From Massilia eburnea (GTDB taxonomy: Bacteria; Pseudomonadota; Gammaproteobacteria; Burkholderiales; Burkholderiaceae_D), in NCBI RefSeq assembly GCF_009720745.1, contig NZ_WNKX01000022.1, positions 23,209-87,208 of the forward strand: a stretch of 64,000 bases of DNA, read 5' to 3'. The translations under genes were made by a program, and so were the position numbers. How positions within the stretch are numbered: the first letter of the stretch is position 1; the number at the start of each line of letters is the position of its first letter. Below the pieces are notes generated by a model. That model was given only the letters and a program-made list of their open reading frames with translations, was not told the origin of the DNA and ran no database searches. Below, in pieces: positions 33,646 to 43,049 of this stretch.

Positions 33646-34206
33646 TTAAACGGTCAGGACTTCTTTCTCTTTTTCGGCGACGGTCTTGTCGATGTCGGCG
33701 ATGAACTTGTCGGTCAGCTTCTGGATCTCGTCTACTGCACGGCGCTCTTCATCTTCCGAAATAGCCTTGTCCTTCACCAGCTTCTTCAAGCCTTCGTTGG
33801 CATCGCGACGGATGTTGCGAATGGCGACCTTGGCGTCTTCGCCCTCGCCCTTGCACAGCTTGACCATCTCTTTACGGCGCTCTTCGTTCAGCGGCGGGGT
33901 CGGCACGCGAATCAGGTCGCCCTGGGAAGCCGGGTTCAGGCCCAGGTCGGAATCGCGGATCGCTTTCTCGATCACGGCGCCCATTTTCTTTTCAAACGGA
34001 GCTACACCGATGGTGCGGGCATCGACCAGGGTCAGGTTGGCCACCTGGTTGATCGGGGTCGGGTTGCCGTAGTAATCCACCATCACGTGGTCCAGGATGC
34101 CCACGTGGGCACGGCCGGTACGCACTTTGGCCAGGTCGGCCTTCAGGGTTTCCAGGGATTTGCCCATTTTGTCCTGGGCGTTCTTTTTAATGTCAGCAGT
34201 AGACAT
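33646..34206 (-). CDS. frr: Ribosome recycling factor
   Basis: Splits post-termination ribosomes together with EF-G. The 186-residue, two-domain protein has KMGKSLETLKADLAKVRTGRA, VAPFEKKMGAVIEKAIRDSDLGLNP and PTPPLNEERRKEMVK. Full length. Follows pyrH by 32 bases. Confidence 0.97.
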   Translation of the reverse strand: MSTADIKKNAQDKMGKSLETLKADLAKVRTGRAHVGILDHVMVDYYGNPTPINQVANLTLVDARTIGVAPFEKKMGAVIEKAIRDSDLGLNPASQGDLIRVPTPPLNEERRKEMVKLCKGEGEDAKVAIRNIRRDANEGLKKLVKDKAISEDEERRAVDEIQKLTDKFIADIDKTVAEKEKEVLTV

Positions 34207-34238
34207 TCCTACTCTCCTGTTACTTTACTTGAATTATT

Positions 34239-34955
34239 TTAAACGTGAACCAGTGTACCCTCTTCCGCGCCCATAATCACGTTCATCAACGCGCCAGGCT
34301 TGGTAATGGAGAATACTTTGATCGGCAGCTTCTGGTCGCGGCACAGTGCGAACGCGGTGGCGTCCATCACTTGCAGGTGCTTGGCGATGGCGTCGTCGAA
34401 GCTGATCTTCTGGTACATGGTCGCATTCGGGTCCTTCTTCGGATCGGCGGTGTAGACGCCGTCGACCTTGGTGGCCTTCAGCACGATTTCCGCGCTCATT
34501 TCCGAACCGCGCAGTGCCGCTGCGGTATCGGTGGTGAAGAATGGGTTGCCGGTGCCGGCGGCGAAGATCACAACCTTGCCTTCTTCCAGGTACTGCAGGG
34601 CTTTCGGGCGCACATACGGCTCGACCACCTGCTCGATGCCGATGGCCGACATCACGCGTGCGGTCACGCCCACGTGCTTCATGGCGTCGGCCAGGGCCAG
34701 CGCATTCATGACGGTAGCCAGCATGCCCATGTAGTCGGCGGTGGCGCGGTCCATGCCCTGGGCGCCAGGCGCCACGCCACGGAAGATGTTGCCGCCGCCA
34801 ATGACGACCGCCAGTTCAACGCCCAGCTTTGCGACTTCGGCGACGTCGGCCACCATGCGTTCGATAGTGCCGCGGTTGATGCCGTACGGGTCATCGCCCA
34901 TCAGGGCTTCGCCGGACAATTTCAGGAGGACGCGCTTGAAGGCTGGTTTTGACAT
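34239..34955 (-). CDS. pyrH: UMP kinase
   Basis: Phosphorylates UMP to UDP; allosteric control by GTP and UTP is known for the family. The 238-residue hexameric kinase has KLSGEALMGD, VIGGGNIFRG, DRATADYMGMLATVMNAL, AAGTGNPFFTTDTAAALR and ADPKKDPNA. Separated from tsf by a terminator and a palindromic repeat, so it may also have its own promoter. Confidence 0.97.
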   Translation of the reverse strand: MSKPAFKRVLLKLSGEALMGDDPYGINRGTIERMVADVAEVAKLGVELAVVIGGGNIFRGVAPGAQGMDRATADYMGMLATVMNALALADAMKHVGVTARVMSAIGIEQVVEPYVRPKALQYLEEGKVVIFAAGTGNPFFTTDTAAALRGSEMSAEIVLKATKVDGVYTADPKKDPNATMYQKISFDDAIAKHLQVMDATAFALCRDQKLPIKVFSITKPGALMNVIMGAEEGTLVHV

Positions 34956-35076
34956 GAGCTGGGGCTCCTTTTAAATGTTTTGTTCGGTGTGGCTTCGGCG
35001 GCAATGATAACGGAAATGCCATTGTCCGCCGTTTAATTCCAGATTGAAAGCCTTAAAAAAGGCTTAACAACCCTCC

Positions 35077-35175
35077 AACCCGGTAAACCGGGGTCGGACC
35101 CAAGGGTCAGACCCTGTCAGCACCGCTTGCAGTGGATGGGTCAGACCCTTGGGTCTGACCCGGATTTACCGGGTT
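35077..35175. repeat. Long inverted repeat with GGGTCAGACCC cores, between tsf and pyrH
   Basis: Arms 35077-35114 and 35138-35175 are near-perfect reverse complements (AACCCGGTAAA ... ACCCAAGGGTCAGACCC), with a 23-base centre. Each arm also contains the self-complementary GGGTCAGACCC and GGGTC..GACCC. It is a BIME-like element related in style to, but different in sequence from, the repeats at 15315 and 22938. Confidence 0.8.
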
Positions 35176-35192
35176 TGGCAAGCAGCAGGCTT

Positions 35193-35217
35193 AAAAAAAC
35201 GGGCCTTTCGGCCCGTT
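35193..35217 (-). terminator. tsf terminator
   Basis: AACGGGCC, a GAAA-type loop and GGCCCGTT form a perfect stem on the minus strand, followed by TTTTT. It lies eight bases beyond the tsf stop codon. Confidence 0.9.
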
Positions 35218-35224
35218 CTCTTGA

Positions 35225-36139
35225 TTAAGCGCCTTTGGAGGCAGCCATTTGGGCTGCGACTTCCGCCGCGAAATCGTCAACTTTCTTCTCAATGCCTTCG
35301 CCAACCACGTACATGGTGAAGCCCTTAACGGTGGTGTTAGCGGCTTTCAGCATCTGCTCGATGGTCTGCTTGTCGTTCTTCACGAAAGCCTGGTTCATCA
35401 GCGACACTTCTTTCAGGTACTTGGCAACGGCGCCATCGATACGCTTGGCAACGATGTCGGCTGGCTGGGCTGGCTTGCCAGCGGCAACAGCGGCAGCAGC
35501 GTCTTCATCCGACTTGGCCTGGGCAACCGAACGCTCTTTAGCGATCAGGTCAGCAGGAACTTGCTCGGAGGACAGAGCGACCGGCTTCATTGCAGCGATG
35601 TGCATGGCCACGTCTTTACCGACTTGCTCGTCGGCGCCGTCGAACTCGACGATCACGCCAATCTTGGTGCCGTGCAGGTAGGAAGCCAGCTTGCCGGTGG
35701 TTTCAAAACGCTGGAAGCGACGGATCGACATGTTTTCGCCGATTTTGCCAACCAGGGCAGCGCGCACTTCTTCCAGGGTCTGGCCGTTGCCAGCTGGCAG
35801 GGCCAGCAGGGCAGCAACGTCAGCCGGGTTGTTTTCAGCAGCCAGCTTGGCAGCCAGGGCAGCCAGGGCCAGGAAGTCGTCGTTCTTGGCAACGAAGTCG
35901 GTCTCGGAGTTCACTTCAACCAGGGCGCCGATGTTGCCAGCGATGTGGGAAGCAACCACGCCTTCAGCGGTGATACGTGCGGAAGCCTTGGCAGCCTTAC
36001 CGCCCAGCTTAACGCGCAGCAGCTCTTCCGCTTTGTCCATGTCGCCAGCCGCTTCGGTCAGCGCTTTTTTGCATTCCATCATTGGCGCGTCGGTCTTAGC
36101 GCGCAGTTCACCTACCATTGCTGCAGTAATTGCTGCCAT
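35225..36139 (-). CDS. tsf: Elongation factor Ts
   Basis: Nucleotide exchange factor for EF-Tu. The 304-residue protein has the UBA-like N-terminus (VGELRAKTDAPMMECKKAL), the core VNSETDFVAKNDDFLALA and a C-terminal domain ending VAAQMAASKGA. Start MAAITAAMVGELR at 36139 with AGGAGA upstream. Operon partner of rpsB, ended by its own terminator. Confidence 0.97.
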   Translation of the reverse strand: MAAITAAMVGELRAKTDAPMMECKKALTEAAGDMDKAEELLRVKLGGKAAKASARITAEGVVASHIAGNIGALVEVNSETDFVAKNDDFLALAALAAKLAAENNPADVAALLALPAGNGQTLEEVRAALVGKIGENMSIRRFQRFETTGKLASYLHGTKIGVIVEFDGADEQVGKDVAMHIAAMKPVALSSEQVPADLIAKERSVAQAKSDEDAAAAVAAGKPAQPADIVAKRIDGAVAKYLKEVSLMNQAFVKNDKQTIEQMLKAANTTVKGFTMYVVGEGIEKKVDDFAAEVAAQMAASKGA

Positions 36140-36276
36140 GTGTTTCTCCTGTATTTGGTTCATCCGGGGCGGCGCCTTGGGCAGCCTGCTCATCCGGGGG
36201 ATTCTGTTTAAAAAAAAGGGGGAGCTGGTGGGCCACCCCTTTCTCAAGCTGAAGCCGCCTTGCGGCGGCCAGGCAA

Positions 36277-37029
36277 TTAAGCCTGCTCGTTAACTTCTAC
36301 GAACTCGTCGCCAGCTGCAGTCTTGATGGATTCCAGGACTTCAGTGGTAGCGTTTGCACGACCTTCCAGGATCGCGTCTGCAACGCCGCGGGCGTACAGG
36401 GTGATCGCTTTGGAGGAGTCGTCGTTACCAGGGATGACGTGGGTCACGCCTTCTGGGGAGTGGTTGGTATCGACCACGCCGATCACTGGGATGCCCAGCT
36501 TAGCGGCTTCGGTGATCGCGCCTTTGTGGTAACCAACGTCAACCACGAAGATTGCGTCAGGAACACCGCCCATATCCTTGATACCGCCGATCGACTTCTG
36601 CAGCTTTTCCAGTTCGCGACGGAACAGCAGAGCGTCTTTCTTGGTCAGCTTTTCAACGGAACCGTCTTCGATCGAAGCTTCCATGTCTTTCAGGCGCTTG
36701 ATCGAGGTCTTGATGGTCTTGAAGTTGGTCAGCATGCCGCCCAGCCAACGCTGGTCAACAAATGGAACACCGGCGCGCTGAGCTTCAGCAGCGATGATGT
36801 CGCGAGCTTGGCGCTTGGTGCCAACCATCAGGATGGTGCCACGGGAAGCGGAGATTTGACGGATGGTTTTCATCGCGTCCTGGTACATGGCCAGGGTCTT
36901 TTCCAGGTTGATGATGTGAATCTTGTTGCGGTGGCCGAAGATGAACGGAGCCATCTTTGGGTTCCAGAAACGGGTTTGGTGACCGAAGTGGACGCCGGCT
37001 TCCAGCATTTCACGCATCGTTACAGACAT
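36277..37029 (-). CDS. rpsB: 30S ribosomal protein S2
   Basis: A 250-residue ribosomal protein with SVTMREMLEAGVHFGHQTR, RNKIHIINLEKTLAMY, GTKRQARDIIAAEA and VVDTNHSPEGVTHVIPGNDD. First gene of the rpsB-tsf operon and start of the whole envelope block. Autoregulation by S2 through its leader is known in other proteobacteria; the leader here (37030-37105) could serve that, but I cannot show it. Confidence 0.97.
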   Translation of the reverse strand: MSVTMREMLEAGVHFGHQTRFWNPKMAPFIFGHRNKIHIINLEKTLAMYQDAMKTIRQISASRGTILMVGTKRQARDIIAAEAQRAGVPFVDQRWLGGMLTNFKTIKTSIKRLKDMEASIEDGSVEKLTKKDALLFRRELEKLQKSIGGIKDMGGVPDAIFVVDVGYHKGAITEAAKLGIPVIGVVDTNHSPEGVTHVIPGNDDSSKAITLYARGVADAILEGRANATTEVLESIKTAAGDEFVEVNEQA

Positions 37030-37105
37030 TATTTACTCCAGGGTTTGGTCTGGAATCCACCCAGTGACCCTTGCGGGCACCCTTGTTGGGGGGATTCGGG
37101 TTTAT

Positions 37106-37133
37106 AAAATAAGAAAATTTGCTGCTATTGCAA
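37106..37133 (-). promoter_or_regulatory. Probable rpsB promoter
   Basis: Minus-strand TTGCAA (37133-37128), a 16-base spacer and TATTTT (37111-37106), or TTTTAT two bases further. The AT-rich stretch is distinct from the GC-rich surroundings. A leader of about 70 bases would precede rpsB. The rest of the 315-base gap to 37345 shows no gene. Confidence 0.45.
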
Positions 37134-37344
37134 GACGCTAGGTCAGGCAACCATAGATTTTAGCGCATCCGAGGGGACTCAGGCAAGCGGGTTACACCCT
37201 TTCACAGAGTGCGCCGGGCGGCATTTTAGTGCAAACTTGATAATAAATACAAAGATTTCCGGATTATTTTGAGAATGTTGTCGATTTCAGCGGCGCCAAC
37301 GCGTCGTGCCAATACCAACCCACCCAAACATGGAGACAACTGAC

Positions 37345-37779
37345 ATGGCTACCAACACCATCAAACTGCACCGTGTGCTGCGCGCTTCCCCGGAACGTAT
37401 TTACAAGGCATGGACCACCGCCGCGGCATTCAACAAGTGGCTGCCGCCGAATGGCTACCTGGGCGAAGTGCATGAAATGGATGCCCGCGTGGGCGGCAAG
37501 TACCGCATGTCCTTCACATACTTGGGTACCGGTTTCACCCATTCCTTCGGCGGTGAATACCTGGAACTGCATCCTGGAGAGAAGATCCGCTACACCGCCG
37601 TGTTCGACGACCCGAACCTGCCGGGGCAGATGCTGACCACCATCGTGCTGCGGGCAGTTTCCTGCGGTACGGATGTCGACATCGTTCAGGAAGGCGTGCC
37701 AGCCGTGATCCCGGCCGAACAGTGCTACCTGGGCTGGCAGCAGTCGCTCGCCCTGCTGGCTCTGCTCGTCGAACAGTAA
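37345..37779 (+). CDS. SRPBCC (AHSA1-like) domain protein
   Basis: A 144-residue protein of the activator-of-Hsp90-homologue-like START family: HRVLRASPERIYKAWTTAAA, FNKWLPPNGYLGEVHEMD, GGKYRMSFTY and a final GWQQSLALLALLVE helix. These bind hydrophobic ligands in an open cavity; the ligand is unknown. The start at 37345 is supported by GGAGAC eight bases upstream. It is the first gene of the accessory stretch between rpsB and map and is followed by a small DUF4287 gene. Confidence 0.88.
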   Translation: MATNTIKLHRVLRASPERIYKAWTTAAAFNKWLPPNGYLGEVHEMDARVGGKYRMSFTYLGTGFTHSFGGEYLELHPGEKIRYTAVFDDPNLPGQMLTTIVLRAVSCGTDVDIVQEGVPAVIPAEQCYLGWQQSLALLALLVEQ

Positions 37780-37789
37780 TGAGGCAGCA

Positions 37790-37993
37790 ATGGGTTCCCC
37801 GTCGTCATATTTCCCTTCCATCGAGGCCAAGTACGGCAAGCCAGTCGAGTATTGGCTCAAGCTACTCAAGGGCATGCAAGGCATGAAGCACATGGACATG
37901 GTGTCGCTACTGAAGACCGACCACGGCATGGGGCACGGCCATGCCAATGCCCTGGTGGCGCACCACTTAGCGGAAAGCAAAGAGAAAGCTTGA
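37790..37993 (+). CDS. DUF4287 domain protein
   Basis: A 67-residue protein matching the DUF4287 pattern: SYFPSIEAKYGKPVEYWLKLL at the start and DHGMGHGHANALVAHHLAE at the end. In other bacteria the domain often occurs fused to or beside SRPBCC proteins, as here (10 bases downstream of one). Function unknown. Likely co-transcribed with the preceding gene. Confidence 0.85.
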   Translation: MGSPSSYFPSIEAKYGKPVEYWLKLLKGMQGMKHMDMVSLLKTDHGMGHGHANALVAHHLAESKEKA

Positions 37994-38055
37994 TCCTGCT
38001 CTAAACGCCGGCGGGGGACAGTCGCCAAAATGAGGGGACACGAAGAGATGCCCTC

Positions 38056-38487
38056 ATGAGCTTGGTTGACATCACTCCCCTGTCCGCCGAAGATGAAATT
38101 ATGGATCCCGCTACCAGACAGTATGTCGATTCGAGCGCCGCGATCGCCGAAGCGCGCTCCGATGCAAAACTTGCCGAGTTCCGAGCCACCGTCGAAGCCT
38201 ATACGGCCCGCGCTGAAGAACGAGAAATCGTCCGCACGAGAGATTTTGCGCGACTCGAAGCATCTCTGGCGAATATAAAGCGGGCGATCGTCACCGCGAC
38301 GCTCAGTGCGATACTTAGTATCGCTGCGCTCAACGCAGCCTTGTATCAGGGAATTCTCTCAATGTCCGATGTCGGGCGCCATTTTGGCACCACTCAGGCT
38401 GAAATACAGAGTCAACTGCGCGTCCTGGAATTGCTGCTTCGTGCAAATGACCAAGCGCCTGGCAAAACCTCTCATGGCACGGATTGA
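38056..38487 (+). CDS. Predicted coiled-coil protein with one membrane helix
   Basis: A 143-residue protein I cannot assign to a family. An Ala/Glu/Arg-rich helix (about residues 25-75, good heptad character) leads into one membrane segment (AIVTATLSAILSIAALNAAL, about 79-98) and a soluble tail with FGTTQAEIQSQLRVLELLLR. Weak GAAGAGATG site before the ATG. Architecture resembles the decayed gene at 10619 (coiled coil then membrane helix), though sequence does not obviously match. Confidence 0.55.
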   Translation: MSLVDITPLSAEDEIMDPATRQYVDSSAAIAEARSDAKLAEFRATVEAYTARAEEREIVRTRDFARLEASLANIKRAIVTATLSAILSIAALNAALYQGILSMSDVGRHFGTTQAEIQSQLRVLELLLRANDQAPGKTSHGTD

Positions 38488-38623
38488 GCCGAGAAAAAGA
38501 ACTTACCGGATGGCCGCTGATGTGAAGAATAGAGAATCTACGTTCGACATCATCCTTGGCTGATCTTGAGGAAATAAAGCGCCAGCTCGCGGAGATGCGA
38601 GCTGACGAGGAACGTTAGGCCGG

Positions 38624-40516
38624 TTATTTGGTGACGGTCAGCGTATAGTTGCCGGCGCCGCTGTAGCTGTACACGGTGATGCGGTAGTAAGCCGCCGCAG
38701 CGTTATACGTGATCGCCTCGTTCGACGTCGGGCTGGTCGACGAGGCCACCTGCACCCACGCACTGCCATTCCACTGTTCCAGCTTCAGGTCAAAATCAGC
38801 GCCGCTGGCAGGGCCGGCCAGGTTGGCCTTGATTGTCCCGCCCCCATAGTAGAAATACGGCGATGGCTGGATGGCCGAGGCATTGGTGCCGGACAGGTAG
38901 CCAGTGTACGTATCGCCACCCGGAGTACCGTCGCCCTTCACCACATCGAACGCGATCGTCTGCGCCGCCGGGCTGATATTGGCAAGGCCGAAGTTGGAGC
39001 CTGCGCCGCTCCACCAGCGCGAGTTGGTGCCACGCGAAGCGTAGTTGTTCGGGACCGTATCGTAGAACGCCTTGTAGATCGCGCCGTCATACAGGTCGGT
39101 CGCATCGCCGCGATTGACGTTGTACTCCGGATCGCGGCGGCCATCGGCATGCTCCATCTGCACGTAAGGATGCCACTCGTCCGAGTTATTCCCGGCCGGG
39201 TCGACGTGCCACACCGCCAGCCCGGAGCCGAGCTGGTACAGGTTCTGGTCGGCCTTGTAAATCGCTTCCAGGTAGAACGCCTCGTCCTGCTTGGCCTGGT
39301 TGGTCCAGCGGTACAGGCTATGTGAACCGGACGTGTGACTCAGGCGCCCTTTCGGCGCGCTCGCGTTCAGCGCCGGATTCAGCTCGGTCACGGTATCCCA
39401 TCCAGCCAGGTAGCGGAAGAAACCGTTCGGCGGTACCGGGCGAAACTGGCTCTGCGAACCGACAGCGCCAAAACCCATGATGCAGTAGCTGGCGACCGAG
39501 CCTTCCGAACTCCCGTCGTAGTCGTACAGGTCCGGCCAACCCATGATCAGGTGCCCGGTCTCGTGGGAGAAGGTGCCGATCGCCAGGCTCGTGCCCATAT
39601 TGGAGATCTGGTAATAGCCCGTGCAGACGCCATCGGCGCAGAACTGGTTGTTCAGCCACCCCATATGCGGCCACAGGCCCTTCGACCAGGCACTGTCGGC
39701 GCCGCCGGCGTAGAAGAAGTTCAGGCCACGAATGCGCTTGTTGGCGTCAACGCTCAGCGAAGCGAAGTTGAAGCCCTGCGTATACTCCAGCCAGTTCAAG
39801 GCCTCGGTGATCAGCTCCTGCGAACGCACGCCGGAGTCGAGGCTGCTGTCTGCGTAATAGGCCTTGTTGTACTTGGCGTGGTAATACACGGTGGAGGTAT
39901 TGGTGTAATCGAGCTTGCCGCCGGAGACCGACTGATAATACCCGCGCACCGATTGGGCGTTCCCGAATCCCGTGTACGGCACATCGTTCAGGAAGGAGTT
40001 CACCTGCGCCTGCGTAATCGTTCCCGGCACGTCCGGGAAATCGATGATGACGGTCAGCCCCTTCACCTGCCCGGTGATCGGCGTCAGCGACTGCGGCGCA
40101 CTCGCTGCAATAGCGGCCGACTTGCGCGCACTTTCGAGCGAACGGTTATTCATCTTTTCGAACTTTTCCTTCGCCTTCTTCGCGCGCATTTCCGGGCTTA
40201 AGCCTTGCTGCTTCTTGTCGCCCGCGCTCAAGCTTCGTTTTTGCGCATTGGTCGCAAGGACGCCGGTCGACACCAGGTCGTCGCCAGTGGCGTTCACCCT
40301 GGCATAGCAGAAACCCTTCTTGGCGCTGTCAAAGACGATCAGGGAGCCATCGTCGGTGCGCTGTTCGGCATAGTAGTCATTGCCGTCCAGGTGCACGCGC
40401 AGCTTCTCGCCACCTGGTTGCTTGAACTCATACACACTATCTTTGTAAGGGATACCAGCCTGCGCAAACAGGCTGGCCAACAACATCACTGCTGCAGTTG
40501 CAACTTTCAAGCGCAT
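38624..40516 (-). CDS. Secreted M6-family metalloprotease with C-terminal PPC-like domain
   Basis: A 630-residue exported zinc protease of the immune inhibitor A type. The signal peptide starts at 40516 (MRLKVATAAVMLLASLFAQA). A propeptide-like region (about 20-140) precedes the catalytic domain with HETGHLIMGWPDLYD; the zinc ligands are H318 and H322, and Glu319 is catalytic. The last 90 residues (YTGYLSGTNASAIQP to NYTLTVTK) form a pre-peptidase C-terminal type beta sandwich. GGAGAGAC before the ATG supports the start. It and the phospholipase gene upstream, on the same strand, suggest extracellular breakdown of proteins and membranes. Confidence 0.9.
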   Translation of the reverse strand: MRLKVATAAVMLLASLFAQAGIPYKDSVYEFKQPGGEKLRVHLDGNDYYAEQRTDDGSLIVFDSAKKGFCYARVNATGDDLVSTGVLATNAQKRSLSAGDKKQQGLSPEMRAKKAKEKFEKMNNRSLESARKSAAIAASAPQSLTPITGQVKGLTVIIDFPDVPGTITQAQVNSFLNDVPYTGFGNAQSVRGYYQSVSGGKLDYTNTSTVYYHAKYNKAYYADSSLDSGVRSQELITEALNWLEYTQGFNFASLSVDANKRIRGLNFFYAGGADSAWSKGLWPHMGWLNNQFCADGVCTGYYQISNMGTSLAIGTFSHETGHLIMGWPDLYDYDGSSEGSVASYCIMGFGAVGSQSQFRPVPPNGFFRYLAGWDTVTELNPALNASAPKGRLSHTSGSHSLYRWTNQAKQDEAFYLEAIYKADQNLYQLGSGLAVWHVDPAGNNSDEWHPYVQMEHADGRRDPEYNVNRGDATDLYDGAIYKAFYDTVPNNYASRGTNSRWWSGAGSNFGLANISPAAQTIAFDVVKGDGTPGGDTYTGYLSGTNASAIQPSPYFYYGGGTIKANLAGPASGADFDLKLEQWNGSAWVQVASSTSPTSNEAITYNAAAAYYRITVYSYSGAGNYTLTVTK

Positions 40517-40631
40517 TTCGGTCTCTCCATTTCTAGTTGTAAGGAATGGAAAGTTAATCACGCACGATTGTGCAAGTCTTGATGAATTTATAAGGGTGCG
40601 GTGCGGAAATCGGCACAGCCGCGCACCATCA

Positions 40632-43049
40632 TCAGGTCACCGAAAATGCCACGGGGCTGGTGAGCGCAGTGTAGCCATCGTTGTACAGCAGCCAGGCCGC
40701 GTAGCTGCCCGCAGCCAGTCCGTTGGTCGCAAAGGAAGCGCTGCCCGCCCCGCTGGTGACATACTGCCAGGACAGCGACGCCGTGGAACCGGGCGTCACG
40801 CCGCTGCGGTAGATGCCAATCCAGTTCTTGCTGCCCACCTGCGGCGCTGGCACCGTGTAGGTGAAACTGATGGGGGTACCGGCCGGCACGCTCGTGGCGC
40901 TTGCCGCCAGTGTCGCCGCCGGGCCGGCCACCGTGCGGTTCAAGGCCGGGTCGGTGCGGCTCGCCAGGCCGTTTTCCACACGTCCAGCCATGCGGCGCAG
41001 GTATTGCGCGTCGAAGTCGCAAGTCACCGACAAGTCGTACCAGCCATAATTCGCGCCGGTCGCCACGCTCACCGTCAGCTGCTGGCCGGCGGCGACAGCG
41101 TGGGTGCTTGCGGCGCGGCCGTATGCGTTGTCGGCGATGCGGAAGGTAGCGGTACGCAGGCCATCGACGTTGGAGAGGACGACATCCACCGACATTTCGG
41201 CCGCATTTGCATTGAGCCAGACTTCCGGACGCGCGCCACCTGACGCCGTGGCCAGCGCCAGCACGCCGGCGAATTCGCGCTGGAAGCCATTCGGCCCTAC
41301 GACGTTCAGGTGGTAGTTCGGCGTGCTCCAGTTCCACACTTCGCTTTCAATCTTCTTCCCAGCCTCCACCGTGTAGTACCAGGGGCCGTCGCTGCGCGCC
41401 TGCGAATAGACGATGAACGCGCCGCCCGCTGCGCCCTGGTTATAGAACGACAGCGCCACCTGCTTGGAGGAGGCCACACGCGCCGCAGCGGCGAAAGCAT
41501 AAGGCAAGGCGCAGGAATAGCGCGGGCTGCCGGCTTCCTGCGCCGGCAGGCTTTGCACCGCCGGCGGTTGCGGATAAGGTTTGCCGGACACCAGCTGGTA
41601 GGTGGTGTTCTTGGGAACCGTGGAGGGCCAGGTTGCATTCGGTGTCTTGAAGTCGAATGCGGAGGTCAGGTCGCCGCACACAGCGCGGCGCCAGGGCGAG
41701 ATGTTCTCGCAGGTGATGCTGGCACGCTGCTTGCCGGCACCAGCCACCAGCCATTCTTCGAGGAAGCGGAGCTTGGAAGTATGGTCGAACAGCTGCGAGC
41801 ATACGCGGCCGCCTTTGCTCCACGGCGAAATCACCAGCATCGGGACGCGCGGGCCAAGGCCTACCGGCACGCCATTGTAGTTCTCGTACTGGCCGACATC
41901 GGCCATGGTGGCGCGGCCCATGCCGGTGTTCAGCGGCGCCAGGTGGGAAGGCACGTGATCGAAGAAGCCGTCGTTTTCGTCATACGTGAGCAGGAAGACG
42001 GTCTTCGACCAGACATCCGGGTTGGCGACCAGCGCGGCCAGCAAGCGCGCCGTCAGGTTTTCGCCGGCGTTCGGCGAATTCGGCGAGTGTTCGGTGTAAT
42101 CGTTGGGCGCGCAGATCCAGGACACTTGCGGCAGCCGGTTATTACGCACGTCGTCGGCAAAGGAAGCGACCAGCCAGTCGCCCTTGGTGCCCTTCGAATT
42201 GGCTTCGGTGGAGCCGGGCGCGATCACACGGCCCTTCTGATACAGCGGGCTGCTTGGCGAAAGGCGCGTGCCGTCGGCATTCACGCGGAAATTGCGGAAA
42301 TACGCCAAGTAATTGTCGCCGTAGTTATCCCATTCCTGGTAGACCTTCCAGCTCACGCTGTTCGCCTCCAGCACTTCGGCATAGGTGCGCCAGTTCGGCG
42401 CGCTGGCCGTCACGGAAGGCGTGATGTTGTCGTATTGCGGATCGTTGTTGTAGTAGCCAGCCGAATCCACGTTATACAGGCTGCCCATGGAGGCCTGCCA
42501 GTTCTGGTTCGTGCCCGTCAGCGAATACATGCGGTTCGGGTCCGTGGCGCCGAAGATCGAGCAATGGTAATCGTCGCAGATGGTGAAGGCGTCCGCCAAC
42601 GCATAGTAGAACGGCAGGTCGCCACGGTCGAAGTAGCCCATGCACTGAGCGGTCTTCTGCTTGACCCAGGCGTCCCAGCCCTGCCAGGTCGTCTGCGAAC
42701 CTTTCCAGCTATGGTTGGTGCCGAGCGACAGCGCGCTCGTGTTCCTGGCGTCGAAGTGGAAAGGCAGCACGTAGCCACCGCTGCCATTCGGCTGGTACCA
42801 GACCGGCTTCCCGCCCGGCAGCGTGATGGCGCGGGGGTCGTTGAAGCCGCGGACGCCGCCCAGCGTACCGAAATAATGGTCGAAGGCGCGGTTTTCCTGC
42901 ATGAAGATGACCACGTGCTGCACGTCGGCCAGGGTGCCTGTGGGGCTATAGGCGGGCACCGCAAGCGCCTGGCGGATCAGCTCAGGGAAGAAGGTGCTGG
43001 CGGCGCCAGCGGTGGCCATGCCAAGGAATTTGCGGCGGCTGGTGGACAT
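40632..43049 (-). CDS. Phosphocholine-specific phospholipase C, Tat-exported
   Basis: An 805-residue enzyme of the PlcH/PlcN acid-phosphatase-like family that cleaves phosphatidylcholine or sphingomyelin. It has a Tat signal (SRRKFLGM, then a hydrophobic stretch ending near residue 30), the catalytic domain (VVIFMQENRAFDHYFGTLGG; SIFGATDPNR; SWICAPNDYTEHSPNSP; DENDGFFDHVPSH) to about residue 480, then two DUF756 beta domains. About 100 more residues at the C-terminus (ATLAASATSVPAGTPISFTY onward) look like an added beta-sandwich. A 12-base direct repeat flanks the gene on both sides (40607 and 43170). Confidence 0.95.
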   Translation of the reverse strand: MSTSRRKFLGMATAGAASTFFPELIRQALAVPAYSPTGTLADVQHVVIFMQENRAFDHYFGTLGGVRGFNDPRAITLPGGKPVWYQPNGSGGYVLPFHFDARNTSALSLGTNHSWKGSQTTWQGWDAWVKQKTAQCMGYFDRGDLPFYYALADAFTICDDYHCSIFGATDPNRMYSLTGTNQNWQASMGSLYNVDSAGYYNNDPQYDNITPSVTASAPNWRTYAEVLEANSVSWKVYQEWDNYGDNYLAYFRNFRVNADGTRLSPSSPLYQKGRVIAPGSTEANSKGTKGDWLVASFADDVRNNRLPQVSWICAPNDYTEHSPNSPNAGENLTARLLAALVANPDVWSKTVFLLTYDENDGFFDHVPSHLAPLNTGMGRATMADVGQYENYNGVPVGLGPRVPMLVISPWSKGGRVCSQLFDHTSKLRFLEEWLVAGAGKQRASITCENISPWRRAVCGDLTSAFDFKTPNATWPSTVPKNTTYQLVSGKPYPQPPAVQSLPAQEAGSPRYSCALPYAFAAAARVASSKQVALSFYNQGAAGGAFIVYSQARSDGPWYYTVEAGKKIESEVWNWSTPNYHLNVVGPNGFQREFAGVLALATASGGARPEVWLNANAAEMSVDVVLSNVDGLRTATFRIADNAYGRAASTHAVAAGQQLTVSVATGANYGWYDLSVTCDFDAQYLRRMAGRVENGLASRTDPALNRTVAGPAATLAASATSVPAGTPISFTYTVPAPQVGSKNWIGIYRSGVTPGSTASLSWQYVTSGAGSASFATNGLAAGSYAAWLLYNDGYTALTSPVAFSVT

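Noticed and set aside
38520..38618. Short open stretch encoding LADLEEIKRQLAEMRADEER
   Set aside because: It looks like a coiled-coil tail but has no start codon or ribosome binding site; possibly a remnant, too short to call.
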